A stretch of 64,000 nt of DNA, from the NCBI GenBank assembly GCA_965231865.1, contig CBDDOJ010000001.1, positions 682,001 through 746,000 on the forward strand, in the 5' to 3' direction. Under the pieces are notes generated by a model. It saw only the letters and a list, made by a program, of their open reading frames with translations, ran no database searches and was not told the DNA's origin. The translations under genes and the position numbers were made by a program. This stretch comes from WTGA01 sp965231865. Lineage in GTDB: Bacteria > Pseudomonadota > Gammaproteobacteria > Arenicellales > Poriferihabitantaceae. The number at the start of each line of letters is the position of its first letter. Position 1 is the stretch's first letter. Shown piece after piece: positions 1 through 8,413 of the stretch.

Positions 1-2
1 GG

Positions 3-527
3 CTGTACTACGCCCACCTGGAACCGTCCTGGATCCTCGCCATGTACGAGCCGGAGGCCGCCCGGCGGGAACAGTACCTGGCCCTGGCGGTACAGCGCGA
101 CCGCAACCGGAACCGACGGCTGCTGGACTTCAACCGGGAATTCATCCGCGTCCGCGACCGGCTTTTCCCGGATGATGCAATGATTGATGAGGATCTGTTT
201 CAGCACCGCATGGCGGTTCTGGGTGGGCGTAGTACAGCCCGGCTTCGCCCTGCACCGGCCGGCCATCCCGGCCGGGTCCGGGCCTGGGTCAACGTGTTTG
301 ACTGCAGCGAATGCGTGGACCGCATCCGGCACCTGGTCCGGACCGGCAAACCGGTTGATATCTTTTTCCTGGATGCCCGGTCGGAAAACGAAATCCAGCA
401 ATGGGCCCGGCGCATGGCGCTGCCCGTCGACCAGGTGAACAGCGGCCGGATCACCCTGAACTTCGACGACGGATCCTACCGTCATTTCAACACCCGCACC
501 GTGCCCTGGATCGTGGAACCACAATGA
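3..527 (+). CDS. TIGR03759-family ICE protein, 5' end outside the window
   Basis: The reading frame is open from the first complete codon, so the gene starts upstream and only about 174 C-terminal residues are seen. The text fits the TIGR03759 (PFL_4693) family of PFGI-1-type ICEs: a W/Y-rich stretch with HLEPSWILAMYEP, a basic helix, then a thioredoxin-like tail with FDCSECVDR and VDIFFLDARSENEIQQWA. Function within the transfer apparatus is not established; a periplasmic role is likely because the next gene is an exported transglycosylase. The stop overlaps the ATG of the next gene (ATGA), the start of a tightly coupled operon. An internal ATG at 42 exists, but the homologous residues before it argue against it as the true start. 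Confidence 0.8.
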   Translation: MYYAHLEPSWILAMYEPEAARREQYLALAVQRDRNRNRRLLDFNREFIRVRDRLFPDDAMIDEDLFQHRMAVLGGRSTARLRPAPAGHPGRVRAWVNVFDCSECVDRIRHLVRTGKPVDIFFLDARSENEIQQWARRMALPVDQVNSGRITLNFDDGSYRHFNTRTVPWIVEPQ

Positions 528-1063
528 AGGCACTGTGCACAGTCTCCCTGATCGCCGCGCTCCTTGCCGGGACGGCGGCCCATGGCGAAGTGCCCGATGC
601 GTACCGCCGCATTGCGCCGCAGTACGGCATTCCGGCCGTTGTCCTGTACGCCATCGCCCTGTGTGAATCGGGTCGACGGATCGGGGTCGGATTCCGGCCC
701 TGGCCCTGGACCCTGAACATCAATGGACAGGGCCGGGTTTTTGAAGACAAGCCGCGCGCCGTCCAGGCGGCGGCAGACGCCATTGACCGCGGGTCCACGG
801 TGGACCTCGGCATCATGCAGGTCAACTGGCACTATCACGGGCACCGCTTCGGCGGCATTGCCGAGGCCCTGGACCCGTATGCCAACCTGAGAGCGGGAGC
901 GGCCATTCTGCGGGAATATTCCCGTGAACACGGCAGCCTGTGGCAGGGAATCGGCTACTATCATTCGGGGACGCCGGAACGGGCAAACGCCTACCAGGCC
1001 CGATGCGCCCGGATACTGGTCGACACCCTGGACCGGCAGGCCGGAGGGATGCGAAATGGGTAG
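524..1063 (+). CDS. lytic transglycosylase of the conjugation apparatus
   Basis: A protein of 179 residues with a cleavable signal peptide (about residues 1-20, ending AAHG). The SLT fold is shown by IALCESG with the catalytic Glu48, by DLGIMQVNW, and by NLRAGAAILREY. The enzyme would locally cut peptidoglycan so that the secretion channel can be built, as VirB1/P19-type proteins do in other systems. Its ATG overlaps the preceding stop. Its last codons (GGMRNG) and stop lie inside the first copy of a tandem duplication that continues downstream. Position next to TIGR03759 and upstream of TraD is the usual one for this ICE family. Confidence 0.88.
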   Translation: MKALCTVSLIAALLAGTAAHGEVPDAYRRIAPQYGIPAVVLYAIALCESGRRIGVGFRPWPWTLNINGQGRVFEDKPRAVQAAADAIDRGSTVDLGIMQVNWHYHGHRFGGIAEALDPYANLRAGAAILREYSREHGSLWQGIGYYHSGTPERANAYQARCARILVDTLDRQAGGMRNG

Positions 1064-1550
1064 CCGGATACCGGCCCGAAGCCGGGACCGGTTCGACCGG
1101 CTCTGGCCCCCGGATGATGGACAGACCCGGTTGTCCGATCCCTGCAGGGACTGGTACGAACAGACCATTCATCTCGCCCGGAAAAACCTGGCCGGACAAA
1201 TTACGCTGTTTTACCGGCCCTTCCGCTGCCACTACACCGACCCGGAGGCCGGGTGTGGAGAATTTGAACACATTGAACTCGAGATGGCCGGGAACAACGA
1301 TCCGGTGTTTGTCCATGTGACGTTCGTGGCCGTCGGCACCGCCCGGTACCGGCCCTTCAAAAAGTCGGGGCATGGGTATGCGGCGGTCTGCCTGCTTCCG
1401 GACCTGGCCGAAGCCATGCACATCATGGGGCTACTGCAGACCCATCTGGATGCGAACGTCTTCGAGTTCGGCCTCACTCACCACGGCCAGGACCCGGACG
1501 TTGTCCTTCTCGCTTGGCGCCAGCGGGCCGGAGGGATGCGAAATGGGTAG
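1056..1550 (+). CDS. hypothetical protein, first copy of a tandem pair
   Basis: A protein of 164 residues with no family I recognise. No signal peptide or membrane segment is visible; the core (LAGQITLFYRPFR, FEHIELEMAG, FVHVTFVAVGTARY, GYAAVCLLPDLAEAMHIMGLL) looks like a compact soluble alpha/beta domain. The start is the ATG at 1056, which overlaps the end of the transglycosylase gene. The next gene is a near copy; the two proteins are about 85% identical over their first 130 residues and differ at the C-termini. The C-terminus here (QRAGGMRNG) copies the end of the transglycosylase, as expected if the duplication breakpoint fell in that gene. Confidence 0.7.
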   Translation: MGSRIPARSRDRFDRLWPPDDGQTRLSDPCRDWYEQTIHLARKNLAGQITLFYRPFRCHYTDPEAGCGEFEHIELEMAGNNDPVFVHVTFVAVGTARYRPFKKSGHGYAAVCLLPDLAEAMHIMGLLQTHLDANVFEFGLTHHGQDPDVVLLAWRQRAGGMRNG

Positions 1551-2010
1551 CCGGATGCCGGCCCGGAGCCTGGACCGGTTCGACCGGACCCGGTTGCCGG
1601 ATGATGGACAGACCCGGCTGTCCGATCCCTGCAGGGACTGGTGCGAACAGGCCATCCATCTCGTCCGGGAAAACCTGGCCGGACAAATTACGTTGTTTTA
1701 CCGGCCCTTCCGCTTCCGCTACACCGACCCGGAGGCCGGGTATGGAGAATTTGAGCACATTGAACTCGAGATGGCCGGGGACAACGATCCGGGGTTTGTC
1801 CATGTGACGTTCGTAGCCGTCGGCACCGCCCGGTACCAGCCCTTCAAAAAGTCGGGGCACGGGTATGCGGCGGTCTGCCTGCTTCCGGACCTGGCCGAAG
1901 CCATGCACATCATGGGGCTGCTGCAGGCCCACCTGGATGCCGAGATCCGGGCACAGGGAGGGGGCCAGGACGGCAACCCGGTGAGAATGAACGGGAGATG
2001 GGATTCATGA
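1543..2010 (+). CDS. hypothetical protein, second copy of the tandem pair
   Basis: A protein of 155 residues, paralogue of the gene just before it, in the same frame order and with the same start context (GAAATGGGTAGCC). Differences are mostly single residues (RCHY to RFRY, GCGEFEH to GYGEFEH), and the tail is different (EIRAQGGGQDGNPVRMNG), probably the original one. Both copies keep open frames, so both may be functional. Its stop overlaps the ATG of the next gene (ATGA). No function can be assigned; the place between the transglycosylase and the TIGR03765 gene suggests an accessory of the transfer machine. Confidence 0.7.
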   Translation: MGSRMPARSLDRFDRTRLPDDGQTRLSDPCRDWCEQAIHLVRENLAGQITLFYRPFRFRYTDPEAGYGEFEHIELEMAGDNDPGFVHVTFVAVGTARYQPFKKSGHGYAAVCLLPDLAEAMHIMGLLQAHLDAEIRAQGGGQDGNPVRMNGRWDS

Positions 2011-2561
2011 GCGTCCACTGCCTGCGTCTTTGGCTTGTCTGCTTCGCCCTGGTCCCGGCGACCTCTGTACCGGGCGCGCCGCTGGTGCTCGGCGGGGATG
2101 ACACGGCCCGGGATATTTCCGCCTATATCGGGCGCATCCAGGTTCGCCTGGACGAGGCGGAAAGAGACCGTCCGCCGCCTCCGCCTGCGCCGGCAGGCGA
2201 TGTCCTGTCGGCCCTGGAAAATGCTTCATTTCCGGTGAAGCCGGGTGCCCTGGCATTCCAGGGAAACCGCCGGACCCTGCCCGTTGACACGTACCGGGTC
2301 CAATCGTCCGGTTTGCCCGATCTCTGCGTGATCGGGACCGATGACTACTCGGTGGTCTGGCTCTCGAAAGTGCTGCGCAGCCACCGGACCCTCCGGCTCT
2401 GCCTGGTGGTGGAAGTCGAGGACCCCGGGACGCTGGCGCGGTGGCGCGAGACCCTGGCCCGGAACCGGATCCGGCTCTTTCCGGTCAGCGGCGATGTGCT
2501 GCACGCCCAGCATGGCGTCTCGTTCTATCCGGTGCTGCTGAGGTCCGGCGATGGCGGTTAA
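2007..2561 (+). CDS. TIGR03765-family ICE protein, exported
   Basis: A protein of 184 residues with a signal peptide (MSVHCLRLWLVCFALVPATSVPGAP). After a Pro-rich linker comes the family core: DLCVIGTDDYSVVWLSKVL, a Rossmann-like stretch LCLVVEVED, and the end HAQHGVSFYPVLL, matching TIGR03765 (PFL_4695). Members precede traD in PFGI-1-like islands, as here. I chose the ATG at 2007 because it overlaps the upstream stop as ATGA and has GGGAG in front; an ATG at 1998 is possible. Likely periplasmic; the exact role is unknown. Confidence 0.8.
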   Translation: MSVHCLRLWLVCFALVPATSVPGAPLVLGGDDTARDISAYIGRIQVRLDEAERDRPPPPPAPAGDVLSALENASFPVKPGALAFQGNRRTLPVDTYRVQSSGLPDLCVIGTDDYSVVWLSKVLRSHRTLRLCLVVEVEDPGTLARWRETLARNRIRLFPVSGDVLHAQHGVSFYPVLLRSGDGG

Positions 2562-4749
2562 ACGATACATCCTCGAAGCCGCGCTGCGGCCCATCGTCGA
2601 ATTCCAGTCGGCCCTGCTGGCCGGATTGATGGCGGGCCTGGTCTGGCTTTTCCAGGTCTACCTGTTCATGCCCCCCGTCCTGGCCTCGGCCACCGCCGGG
2701 GTCTTCGGCCTGTATGCCGCCTGGCGCCTGCGGGACGCCTTGCGCTTGCGCTACTACCAGAAACACCTGTCGGTCCTGCCCCGCTATTTTCTCAGGCGCT
2801 CGAAAATTCCGGTCTCCCGCCAGGCCCTGTTCATTGGCAAGGGCTTCGCCTGGCGGCAGCGGCATACCCAGCGCCTGCGGGATTCCATGCTGCCGCACAA
2901 TGACCGTTTTCTGGAGGATTCGTGGCTGTACCGGGCGGCCAGGCGGACCGAACGCAGGATTGAAAACGTCCCGGGCTGCGGGGGACTCTTCCGCCTGCTC
3001 GGCTCCCAGAGCCGTTTCAACCCGGTGCGCAAAAAGCCGGAGGTCGGCGGAAATCCCGCCCTGCATGCCGTGGGGCTGCTGGAGAAGGAGCGCGATATCT
3101 ACCTGCCGATTGCGGAACGGGTCGGACATACCCTGGTGCTGGGGACCACGCGGGTGGGCAAGACCCGGCTCGCGGAAATCCTGATTACCCAGGATATCCG
3201 GCGCGGCGACACGGTGATCGTCATCGACCCCAAGGGGGATGCCGACCTGCTCGAATGCTGTTATGCCGCCGCCCGCCAGGCCGGCCGGCTCGATGATTTC
3301 AGCATCTTCCACCTGGCCTATCCGGAAGTGTCCGCCCGCTACAATCCCATCGGCAGCTATAGCCGCATTACGGAAGTGGCCACGCGCATTGCCAATTCGC
3401 TGCCCTCGGAGGGCAACTCGTCCGCGTTCAAGGAATTTGGCTGGCGGTTTACCAACATCATTGCCCGGGCCCTGCATGTCCTCGGTGAAAAACCGACCTA
3501 TGCGAATATCCTCAAGCACGTCTCCAACATCGACAGCCTGTTCCGCAGATACGGGGAACATTTCCTGCGCCTTCACCAGATCCCCGACTGGAAGAAGCGG
3601 GTGGATGACCTGGCCCGGGCCCTGTCCCAGGGGAATGACCGGCCGGCGAACGTGCCGGCCAGGATGAAGGAGGAACAGGGCAAGGACCTCCACACGGTGG
3701 CCTTTGCCCGGGTCATCCGGCAGGTGATGGCGGAAGACCAGATCGATGACCCGGTTTCAGAAGGACTGCTGACCGCGTTCTATTACGACAAGACCTATTT
3801 CGACAAGATCGTCTCCAGTCTCGGTCCTTTCCTGGAAAAGCTGACCACCGGGGAGGTCGCAGCGCTGTTTTCCCCGGATTACGACGATGTGGCGGGGGAC
3901 GACCGCCCCATTTTCAGCTGGAAGCAGGTGATCCGGCAAAAGGGGATTGTCTACGTCGGCCTGTCGGCCCTGCAGGATGTCACGGTCTCCTCGGCCGTGG
4001 GCGCGGCCATGTTTTCCGACCTGACTTCGGTGGCGGGAGACCTGTATGCCCATGACGATACGACGCCGGGGGCGGAACAGAACGGGAAAGTCTCGATTCA
4101 TGCCGATGAATTCAATGAACTGATCGGACCGGATTTCATTCCCATGCTGAACAAGGCGGGCGGGGCCGGGTTCCAGGTCACGGCCTACACGCAGACGATG
4201 TCGGACATCGAAAGCCGTCTCGGTGACCGCGCCAAGGCGGAAGTGGTCCTGGGCAACCTGAATACGCTGATCATGCTGCGCGTGCTCAAGGAAGACACCG
4301 CGCGGGTGCTGACCGACCGGCTGAACGAGGTCCAGGTCCAGCAGATCATGACCGAATCCGGCGCCACGTCCTCGTCGGACCCGGATTCGGACCAGCACTT
4401 CACGTCGAACGTCCGCGACCGGGTGAGCACCGTGGATGCCCGGATCATCAAGCCGTCGGATGTCAACCACCTACCCAAAGGCCAGTGTTTTGCACTGGTG
4501 GAGGGGTCGCAGCTGTACAAGGTGCGGATGCCCCTGCCGGCGAAGGATCCGACCCCGGTTCCCCACAGCATTGCCGAGCTGACCCGGCACATGCGCCGGG
4601 ACTACCGCCGCGGGACGGCACAATGGACCCAGGATACCTGGTTCCAGAACCAGGTCATGGTTCCCTATCCGGGGGACCTGCCGGCGGATGCACAGAAAAT
4701 GATTGCAGGAGGGAAGGCCGATGAGCCAGTCGAACAGGCCGCAGCCTGA
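2551..4749 (+). CDS. traD: type IV coupling protein TraD, PFGI-1 class
   Basis: A protein of 732 residues. Two N-terminal membrane segments (about residues 20-60) anchor it; the motor domain carries Walker A GTTRVGKTR at about residues 197-205 and a Walker B/DE motif in SIHADEFNEL at about 514-523. This is the VirD4/TraD class (TIGR03743), a hexameric ATPase that brings the relaxase-DNA complex to the secretion channel. The start overlaps the TIGR03765 gene by 11 bp. Length and position are normal for the family. I see no disrupted motif. Confidence 0.93.
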   Translation: MAVKRYILEAALRPIVEFQSALLAGLMAGLVWLFQVYLFMPPVLASATAGVFGLYAAWRLRDALRLRYYQKHLSVLPRYFLRRSKIPVSRQALFIGKGFAWRQRHTQRLRDSMLPHNDRFLEDSWLYRAARRTERRIENVPGCGGLFRLLGSQSRFNPVRKKPEVGGNPALHAVGLLEKERDIYLPIAERVGHTLVLGTTRVGKTRLAEILITQDIRRGDTVIVIDPKGDADLLECCYAAARQAGRLDDFSIFHLAYPEVSARYNPIGSYSRITEVATRIANSLPSEGNSSAFKEFGWRFTNIIARALHVLGEKPTYANILKHVSNIDSLFRRYGEHFLRLHQIPDWKKRVDDLARALSQGNDRPANVPARMKEEQGKDLHTVAFARVIRQVMAEDQIDDPVSEGLLTAFYYDKTYFDKIVSSLGPFLEKLTTGEVAALFSPDYDDVAGDDRPIFSWKQVIRQKGIVYVGLSALQDVTVSSAVGAAMFSDLTSVAGDLYAHDDTTPGAEQNGKVSIHADEFNELIGPDFIPMLNKAGGAGFQVTAYTQTMSDIESRLGDRAKAEVVLGNLNTLIMLRVLKEDTARVLTDRLNEVQVQQIMTESGATSSSDPDSDQHFTSNVRDRVSTVDARIIKPSDVNHLPKGQCFALVEGSQLYKVRMPLPAKDPTPVPHSIAELTRHMRRDYRRGTAQWTQDTWFQNQVMVPYPGDLPADAQKMIAGGKADEPVEQAAA

Positions 4750-5431
4750 GCGGCGGCGGACCGATTCCGCGGCGTTGCGCATCCTCTCCAGTCCCGTTGC
4801 CGGGCTGGGGTTCCTGCTGGCCTCCCTGGTGGTTTCCATTGTGCTGGAACTGGCCGGCATGCTGCTGTGGGGAACGGGCCAGTACTGGTGGTGGCCCGGG
4901 GCCGGCGCGCGCCACAGCGAACTCATCCTGCACGAGGAACTGGAATACCTTTCGATGGACCTGAGAGCCGGGTTGCCCGGGCTCCCCACGTTTTCCGAAT
5001 TCGGGATATTCCTGTCCAACCAGCTGTATTACTTCGTCTTCCAGTGGACGGGAATCGAGGCTGCCCTGCAGGAAATGATCGCCTTTCAGCTGGCCAGCCA
5101 ATACGTCCTCGCGGCACTGAATGCGGCCCAGATCTTCGTCATCCGGCTGACCATCACGATCCTCGCCGTTCCGCTGTTCGCCCTGTTCCTGGTCTGGGGC
5201 TTTACCGAAGGACTGATCCGGCGGGATTTGCGGCGCTACGGCGGGGATATCGAGCGGGCCTACGTGTTCCATCATGTCAAGCGGCATGCCGGGACCCTCA
5301 TCTCGCTGATGTTCCTGCTGTATCTTACCCTGCCCTTCTCCATTCACCCGACGATGGTCTTTTTGCCGACGGCCATCGCCTTTGCCCTCCTGATCATGGC
5401 GACCAGCGCCACGTTCATCAAGCAGATATGA
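4721..5431 (+). CDS. TIGR03747-family inner-membrane protein
   Basis: A protein of 236 residues with at least four hydrophobic segments (GLGFLLASLVVSIVLELAGM near the N-terminus, two around residues 145-165, two at the C-terminus) and the typical Trp-rich WWWPGAG after the first. It belongs to TIGR03747 (PFL_4697), always found after traD. The ATG at 4721 has a strong ribosome site (GGAGGG) inside the end of traD, and the genes overlap by 29 bp. It probably forms part of the inner-membrane complex with TraD; no enzymatic motif is visible. Confidence 0.85.
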   Translation: MSQSNRPQPERRRTDSAALRILSSPVAGLGFLLASLVVSIVLELAGMLLWGTGQYWWWPGAGARHSELILHEELEYLSMDLRAGLPGLPTFSEFGIFLSNQLYYFVFQWTGIEAALQEMIAFQLASQYVLAALNAAQIFVIRLTITILAVPLFALFLVWGFTEGLIRRDLRRYGGDIERAYVFHHVKRHAGTLISLMFLLYLTLPFSIHPTMVFLPTAIAFALLIMATSATFIKQI

Positions 5432-5748
5432 ACGGGAAGACTCAAAAACTCTCCCTGGCAGGCTGTGCGGTCCTGGTTCTGGTCCTGGTCCAGCCCGGCC
5501 CGGTCCGTGGGGAAGACGACCGCGCGATCCTGGCCCGCCTGAACCAGGAACTGGCCGCCATGGAACCGCTGATTGCGGCGGCGGAACGGGCTCCCCGGGC
5601 CCCCGGTTCAAGACTGACGTTCCACTACGGGGCGCTTCGCAATGACCTGGAGAAGATCCGCCAGGGCATTCGCGAATACATCCAGCTGGACACCGCGCTG
5701 CCGCGAACGAAACCCATTCTGCCGTTGGAGGGAGACTATGCGCACTGA
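5428..5748 (+). CDS. RAQPRD-family ICE protein, exported
   Basis: A protein of 106 residues with a signal peptide (about 1-28). The mature part is a helical segment LNQELAAMEPLIAAAERA followed by RLTFHYGALRNDLEKIRQGI, the pattern of TIGR01690 proteins. The eponymous RAQPRD box is changed here (RAPRAPGSR). Start and stop overlap neighbours (ATGA at 5428). Periplasmic, function unknown; conserved next to TIGR03747 and TIGR03758 genes in all islands of this kind. Confidence 0.82.
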   Translation: MNGKTQKLSLAGCAVLVLVLVQPGPVRGEDDRAILARLNQELAAMEPLIAAAERAPRAPGSRLTFHYGALRNDLEKIRQGIREYIQLDTALPRTKPILPLEGDYAH

Positions 5749-6034
5749 CCGGCCGGGTTTCCCGGACACCGCGGAATTCCCCGTCCCCCGGTCGCAGTCG
5801 GCCGGGAACACCGCCTTCGAGCCGGCCGACTTCGGCCGGGCCGCCGGGTTTGAGGCGAACGAACTGCTGGGGCTGATTTCCGTGGCCCTGGTCACCATTG
5901 TGCTGGTCTGGGCGGCGTGGGCGCTGTTCTCCGTGACCCTGAACAGCATTGCCCAGGCCCGGTACGGCACCTGGATCGCCATGCTCTGTGCCATCGCCTT
6001 GATTGTCACCCTGATGTTTGTGTTTATTTTCTGA
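5738..6034 (+). CDS. TIGR03758-family small membrane protein
   Basis: A protein of 98 residues with two membrane spans (ELLGLISVALVTIVLVWAAW and WIAMLCAIALIVTLMFVF). It matches the position and topology of TIGR03758 (PFL_4701), a TrbC/VirB2-like small protein set. Translation is coupled to the RAQPRD gene by an 11-bp overlap. GGAGGGAGA lies just before the ATG. Confidence 0.82.
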   Translation: MRTDRPGFPDTAEFPVPRSQSAGNTAFEPADFGRAAGFEANELLGLISVALVTIVLVWAAWALFSVTLNSIAQARYGTWIAMLCAIALIVTLMFVFIF

Positions 6035-6050
6035 AAAAGAGGACGCTGCC

Positions 6051-6470
6051 ATGATCCCCATTCCCCATCCCCCACCCACGCAGTCGCGGTTTCCGGACCG
6101 TACGACAAGAGCCGGCCTTTGGCTCGCGGGCCTGTTCATGGCGATCGCCGCCGGCTGGCTGGGGATGCCGATGGAGGCGGCGGCACAAATCAACCTGCCC
6201 ACCCTCGGCGGGAATGTCGCCGATGAAAACGACATTATCGAAACCGCGAAATCCTATTTCAGCGCGATCCTCGAGCTCGTGATCTACATCCTGTATGCCG
6301 TCGTCTTCATCGGCGGCAGCTATATCATCATCTCGGCCTTTCTCGAAGCGAAAAACAGCAAGGCCGGGTGGGGAGGCTTCATGCTGACCTTCGTCATGAC
6401 CATCGCCGGGGTCGCCCTGTCGGTGTACTTCCTGTCGCTGGGGCTGACGGCCCTGGAAAACATCTCCTGA
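6051..6470 (+). CDS. TIGR03745-family membrane protein, pilin-like subunit
   Basis: A protein of 139 residues: signal peptide to about residue 46 (MEAAAQI), then two membrane spans (LVIYILYAVVFIGGSYIII and FVMTIAGVALSVYFLSLGL) separated by a short basic loop (EAKNSKAG). This topology equals VirB2/TrbC pilins, and the family (TIGR03745) is the likely pilus or channel subunit of the MPF-G system. The ribosome site AAAGAGGA precedes ATG 6051. An upstream in-frame ATG at 6018 lies within the preceding gene and is less likely. Confidence 0.83.
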   Translation: MIPIPHPPPTQSRFPDRTTRAGLWLAGLFMAIAAGWLGMPMEAAAQINLPTLGGNVADENDIIETAKSYFSAILELVIYILYAVVFIGGSYIIISAFLEAKNSKAGWGGFMLTFVMTIAGVALSVYFLSLGLTALENIS

Positions 6471-6480
6471 TCCGCATCCC

Positions 6481-6864
6481 ATGGCCCTGGCCCCCCTTCC
6501 CGACACGATCCGCATCAATCACAAGCCCATTGTGCTGTACGGGCTGAACGGGACCGAGCTGTCCACGACCGCGGGGCTGGCCGGGCTGCTCGGGATGGTC
6601 CTGGGACTGCTGACCGCGGTCATCACCGGGGCGGTCTCGCTCTTTCTCATCTTCGCCCTGCTGTGGACCATTGTGCTGTCGTGGGGAATCGGAGACTGGG
6701 TCCGCAATGAAAAACGGCAGAAGCCGGAAGGCTATTACGCCCAGCAGCTGTGCCGGGTCCGCAATCATCCGGCCCATGGACTGGTCCGGGAAAGCGCACG
6801 ATTCGATTACCTGCGTCATCTGCACGGAACCGGGACCTCGTCCGAAAAGGGGTCCGGCCGATGA
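6481..6864 (+). CDS. TIGR03750-family membrane protein, VirB3-like
   Basis: A protein of 127 residues with a short cytoplasmic start (PLPDTIRINHKPIVLYGLNGTEL) and two adjacent spans (about residues 33-72), then a basic tail. Size and topology are those of VirB3/TraL proteins, and TIGR03750 occupies this place in PFGI-1-like islands. It is probably an inner-membrane partner of the VirB4-type ATPase encoded at 10.1 kb. The stop overlaps the next ATG. Confidence 0.82.
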   Translation: MALAPLPDTIRINHKPIVLYGLNGTELSTTAGLAGLLGMVLGLLTAVITGAVSLFLIFALLWTIVLSWGIGDWVRNEKRQKPEGYYAQQLCRVRNHPAHGLVRESARFDYLRHLHGTGTSSEKGSGR

Positions 6865-7490
6865 AAATGATTTCCCAGACCAACAACATCCGGAGCATCA
6901 ACCGGGGGCTGATGGGGATCATCGCGATCCTGGCGCTGGGATATACCGGCCTCGGCCTCGCGATTTATTCCCTGACCGGGAGTATCACGGTCTATCTTCC
7001 CCCGGATATTTCCGCCGGCGCCACCGTGGAGGCGAACCAGCCGCCGAAGACGACGGTGTACGGCTTTGCCAACTACATCTACCAGTACCTGAACACCTGG
7101 CAGGATGGGGCCAGGGACTACCCGGAGCGCATCAACAACAGCCGTTTCTATGTCACCGCCCGGTTCCACGACGAACTGCAGGCGGACCATGACCGGTTGC
7201 GGGACCGCAACGGCCTCAACGAGCTCGTGGGGCGGCGGCGGGAACTCGACCTGGATGAAAATTTTCATTTTGATCCCGACCAGGTCGAAATCCTCGGCGA
7301 CGGGCGATGGCGGGTCCTTCTCCGCTACCGCATGCTGGAGCATGTCGGCCAGGCCGAGGTCAAGAATACCGGGATTGCCGTACCGCTGATCGTCGCCAGA
7401 ACCGCCTCCGACCCCGTGTCCAACCAGTGGGGGCTGCGGATCGCCGGCATGGCGGGCCGCATCGAACGGATCGGGGAGGCGGACCAGTGA
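6861..7490 (+). CDS. TIGR03746-family protein, TraE/VirB5-VirB8-like
   Basis: A protein of 209 residues with one N-terminal membrane anchor (LMGIIAILALGYTGLGLAIYSL) and a periplasmic domain including YGFANYIYQYLNTWQDG, YPERINNSRFYVTARF and a C-terminal beta-rich part. It fits TIGR03746 (PFL_4703), the MPF-G counterpart of F-type TraE. Coupled by ATGA overlap to both neighbours; the downstream gene starts with GTG inside its stop. It would be one of the three core-scaffold proteins together with the two that follow. Confidence 0.84.
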   Translation: MKMISQTNNIRSINRGLMGIIAILALGYTGLGLAIYSLTGSITVYLPPDISAGATVEANQPPKTTVYGFANYIYQYLNTWQDGARDYPERINNSRFYVTARFHDELQADHDRLRDRNGLNELVGRRRELDLDENFHFDPDQVEILGDGRWRVLLRYRMLEHVGQAEVKNTGIAVPLIVARTASDPVSNQWGLRIAGMAGRIERIGEADQ

Positions 7491-8413
7491 ACCCCGGGGC
7501 GAACCTCTCCGGAGTGCTGGCCGGAGTGCTGGCCATGGGCATCTGGCTGGGGTCTGCAGGGGTCCAGGCGCAATCGGAAATCGCCACCGACTTCGGCCTC
7601 GCGTCCCCCGGCCCGACATCCCGGGCCGAACAGGTGGTGGTCTGGCACGGGGATCCCATCGAGATCGTCCTGTCGCCGGGACAGGAACGGCGCATTGAAT
7701 TCGACAGCGCCGTGGAAATCGGCCTGGAACCGCGGCAGGCCGACCAGTTCGTCATTGAAATTTATGACCGGACCGTGCTGATTACCCCGAACCCCTCGGC
7801 CACCGATACCCGGGTGGTGGTGGGCCAGCTGTCCGGAACGCTCCGGTTTCCGCTGGACCTGAAGCTGATCGACCGGCCCATCCCCCTCGGCCCCGTGCGT
7901 GTCATCGCGCAGGGGGCCGGGGGGAAGGAGGACCCCCCTTCCGGCACCGCCGTACACACCACCACGGCGCCCTGGGGTCCCACCCGGGCGCGGACGGGCT
8001 ACATCGATCTCGTGCGCTTTGCGGCCCAGCAGTTCTATTCTCCCGAACGGCTGATCGACGTGCCGACCGGAGCGAAGCCGGTTGCCGTGACCGGCCGGCC
8101 GGTCCGGCTGGTCCGGTACCGGAGCGTAAAGACCATCCCCCTGGCATCCTGGCAGGTGGACCGGCAGTTTGTGACCGCGGTGCTGGTCCGGAATACCCTG
8201 GACGACCGGGTCACCCTGGATCCCCGGCAGCTGGTGGGACGATGGCTCGCCTCGACGTTTTATCACCATCGCCTGGCCCCGGCCGGGACCCGGGGGGATC
8301 GGTCCATGGCCTTCCTGGTTTCTGCAATCCCGTTTGAAAATGCGCTCGGCCTGCGGGTTCCCCAAACCGGCAGGGTGGAACCCGTCCAGGCCGCCCGGGG
8401 AGGCCGGCAGTGA
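7487..8413 (+). CDS. TIGR03749-family protein, TraK-like secretin-ring component
   Basis: A protein of 308 residues starting with GTG at 7487 (GTGA overlap). Signal peptide to about residue 29 (AGVQAQ). The mature part is beta-rich, with EQVVVWHGDPIEIVLSPGQERRIEF and a C-terminal domain VDRQFVTAVLVRNTLDDRVTLDPRQLVGRWLASTFYHHRL typical of TIGR03749 (PFL_4704) and similar in layout to F-type TraK. It probably forms the outer part of the channel with the TIGR03752 protein. Confidence 0.84.
   Translation: MNPGANLSGVLAGVLAMGIWLGSAGVQAQSEIATDFGLASPGPTSRAEQVVVWHGDPIEIVLSPGQERRIEFDSAVEIGLEPRQADQFVIEIYDRTVLITPNPSATDTRVVVGQLSGTLRFPLDLKLIDRPIPLGPVRVIAQGAGGKEDPPSGTAVHTTTAPWGPTRARTGYIDLVRFAAQQFYSPERLIDVPTGAKPVAVTGRPVRLVRYRSVKTIPLASWQVDRQFVTAVLVRNTLDDRVTLDPRQLVGRWLASTFYHHRLAPAGTRGDRSMAFLVSAIPFENALGLRVPQTGRVEPVQAARGGRQ

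Larger units (their letters stand above)
1056..2010 (+). repeat. tandem gene duplication, unit about 487 bp
   Basis: The block beginning GGCCGGAGGGATGCGAAATG at about 1039 recurs at about 1526, and the two starts are 487 bp apart. Similarity continues through most of both genes with scattered substitutions and ends where the C-termini diverge. The first unit ends with sequence copied from the 3' end of the transglycosylase gene, which marks the breakpoint. Confidence 0.85.

Noticed and set aside
2485..3693. Long minus-strand open frame (402 codons) opposite traD
   Set aside because: It is the shadow of a GC-rich gene: composition is His/Gly/Arg-rich low complexity with no family motif, and traD on the plus strand is complete.
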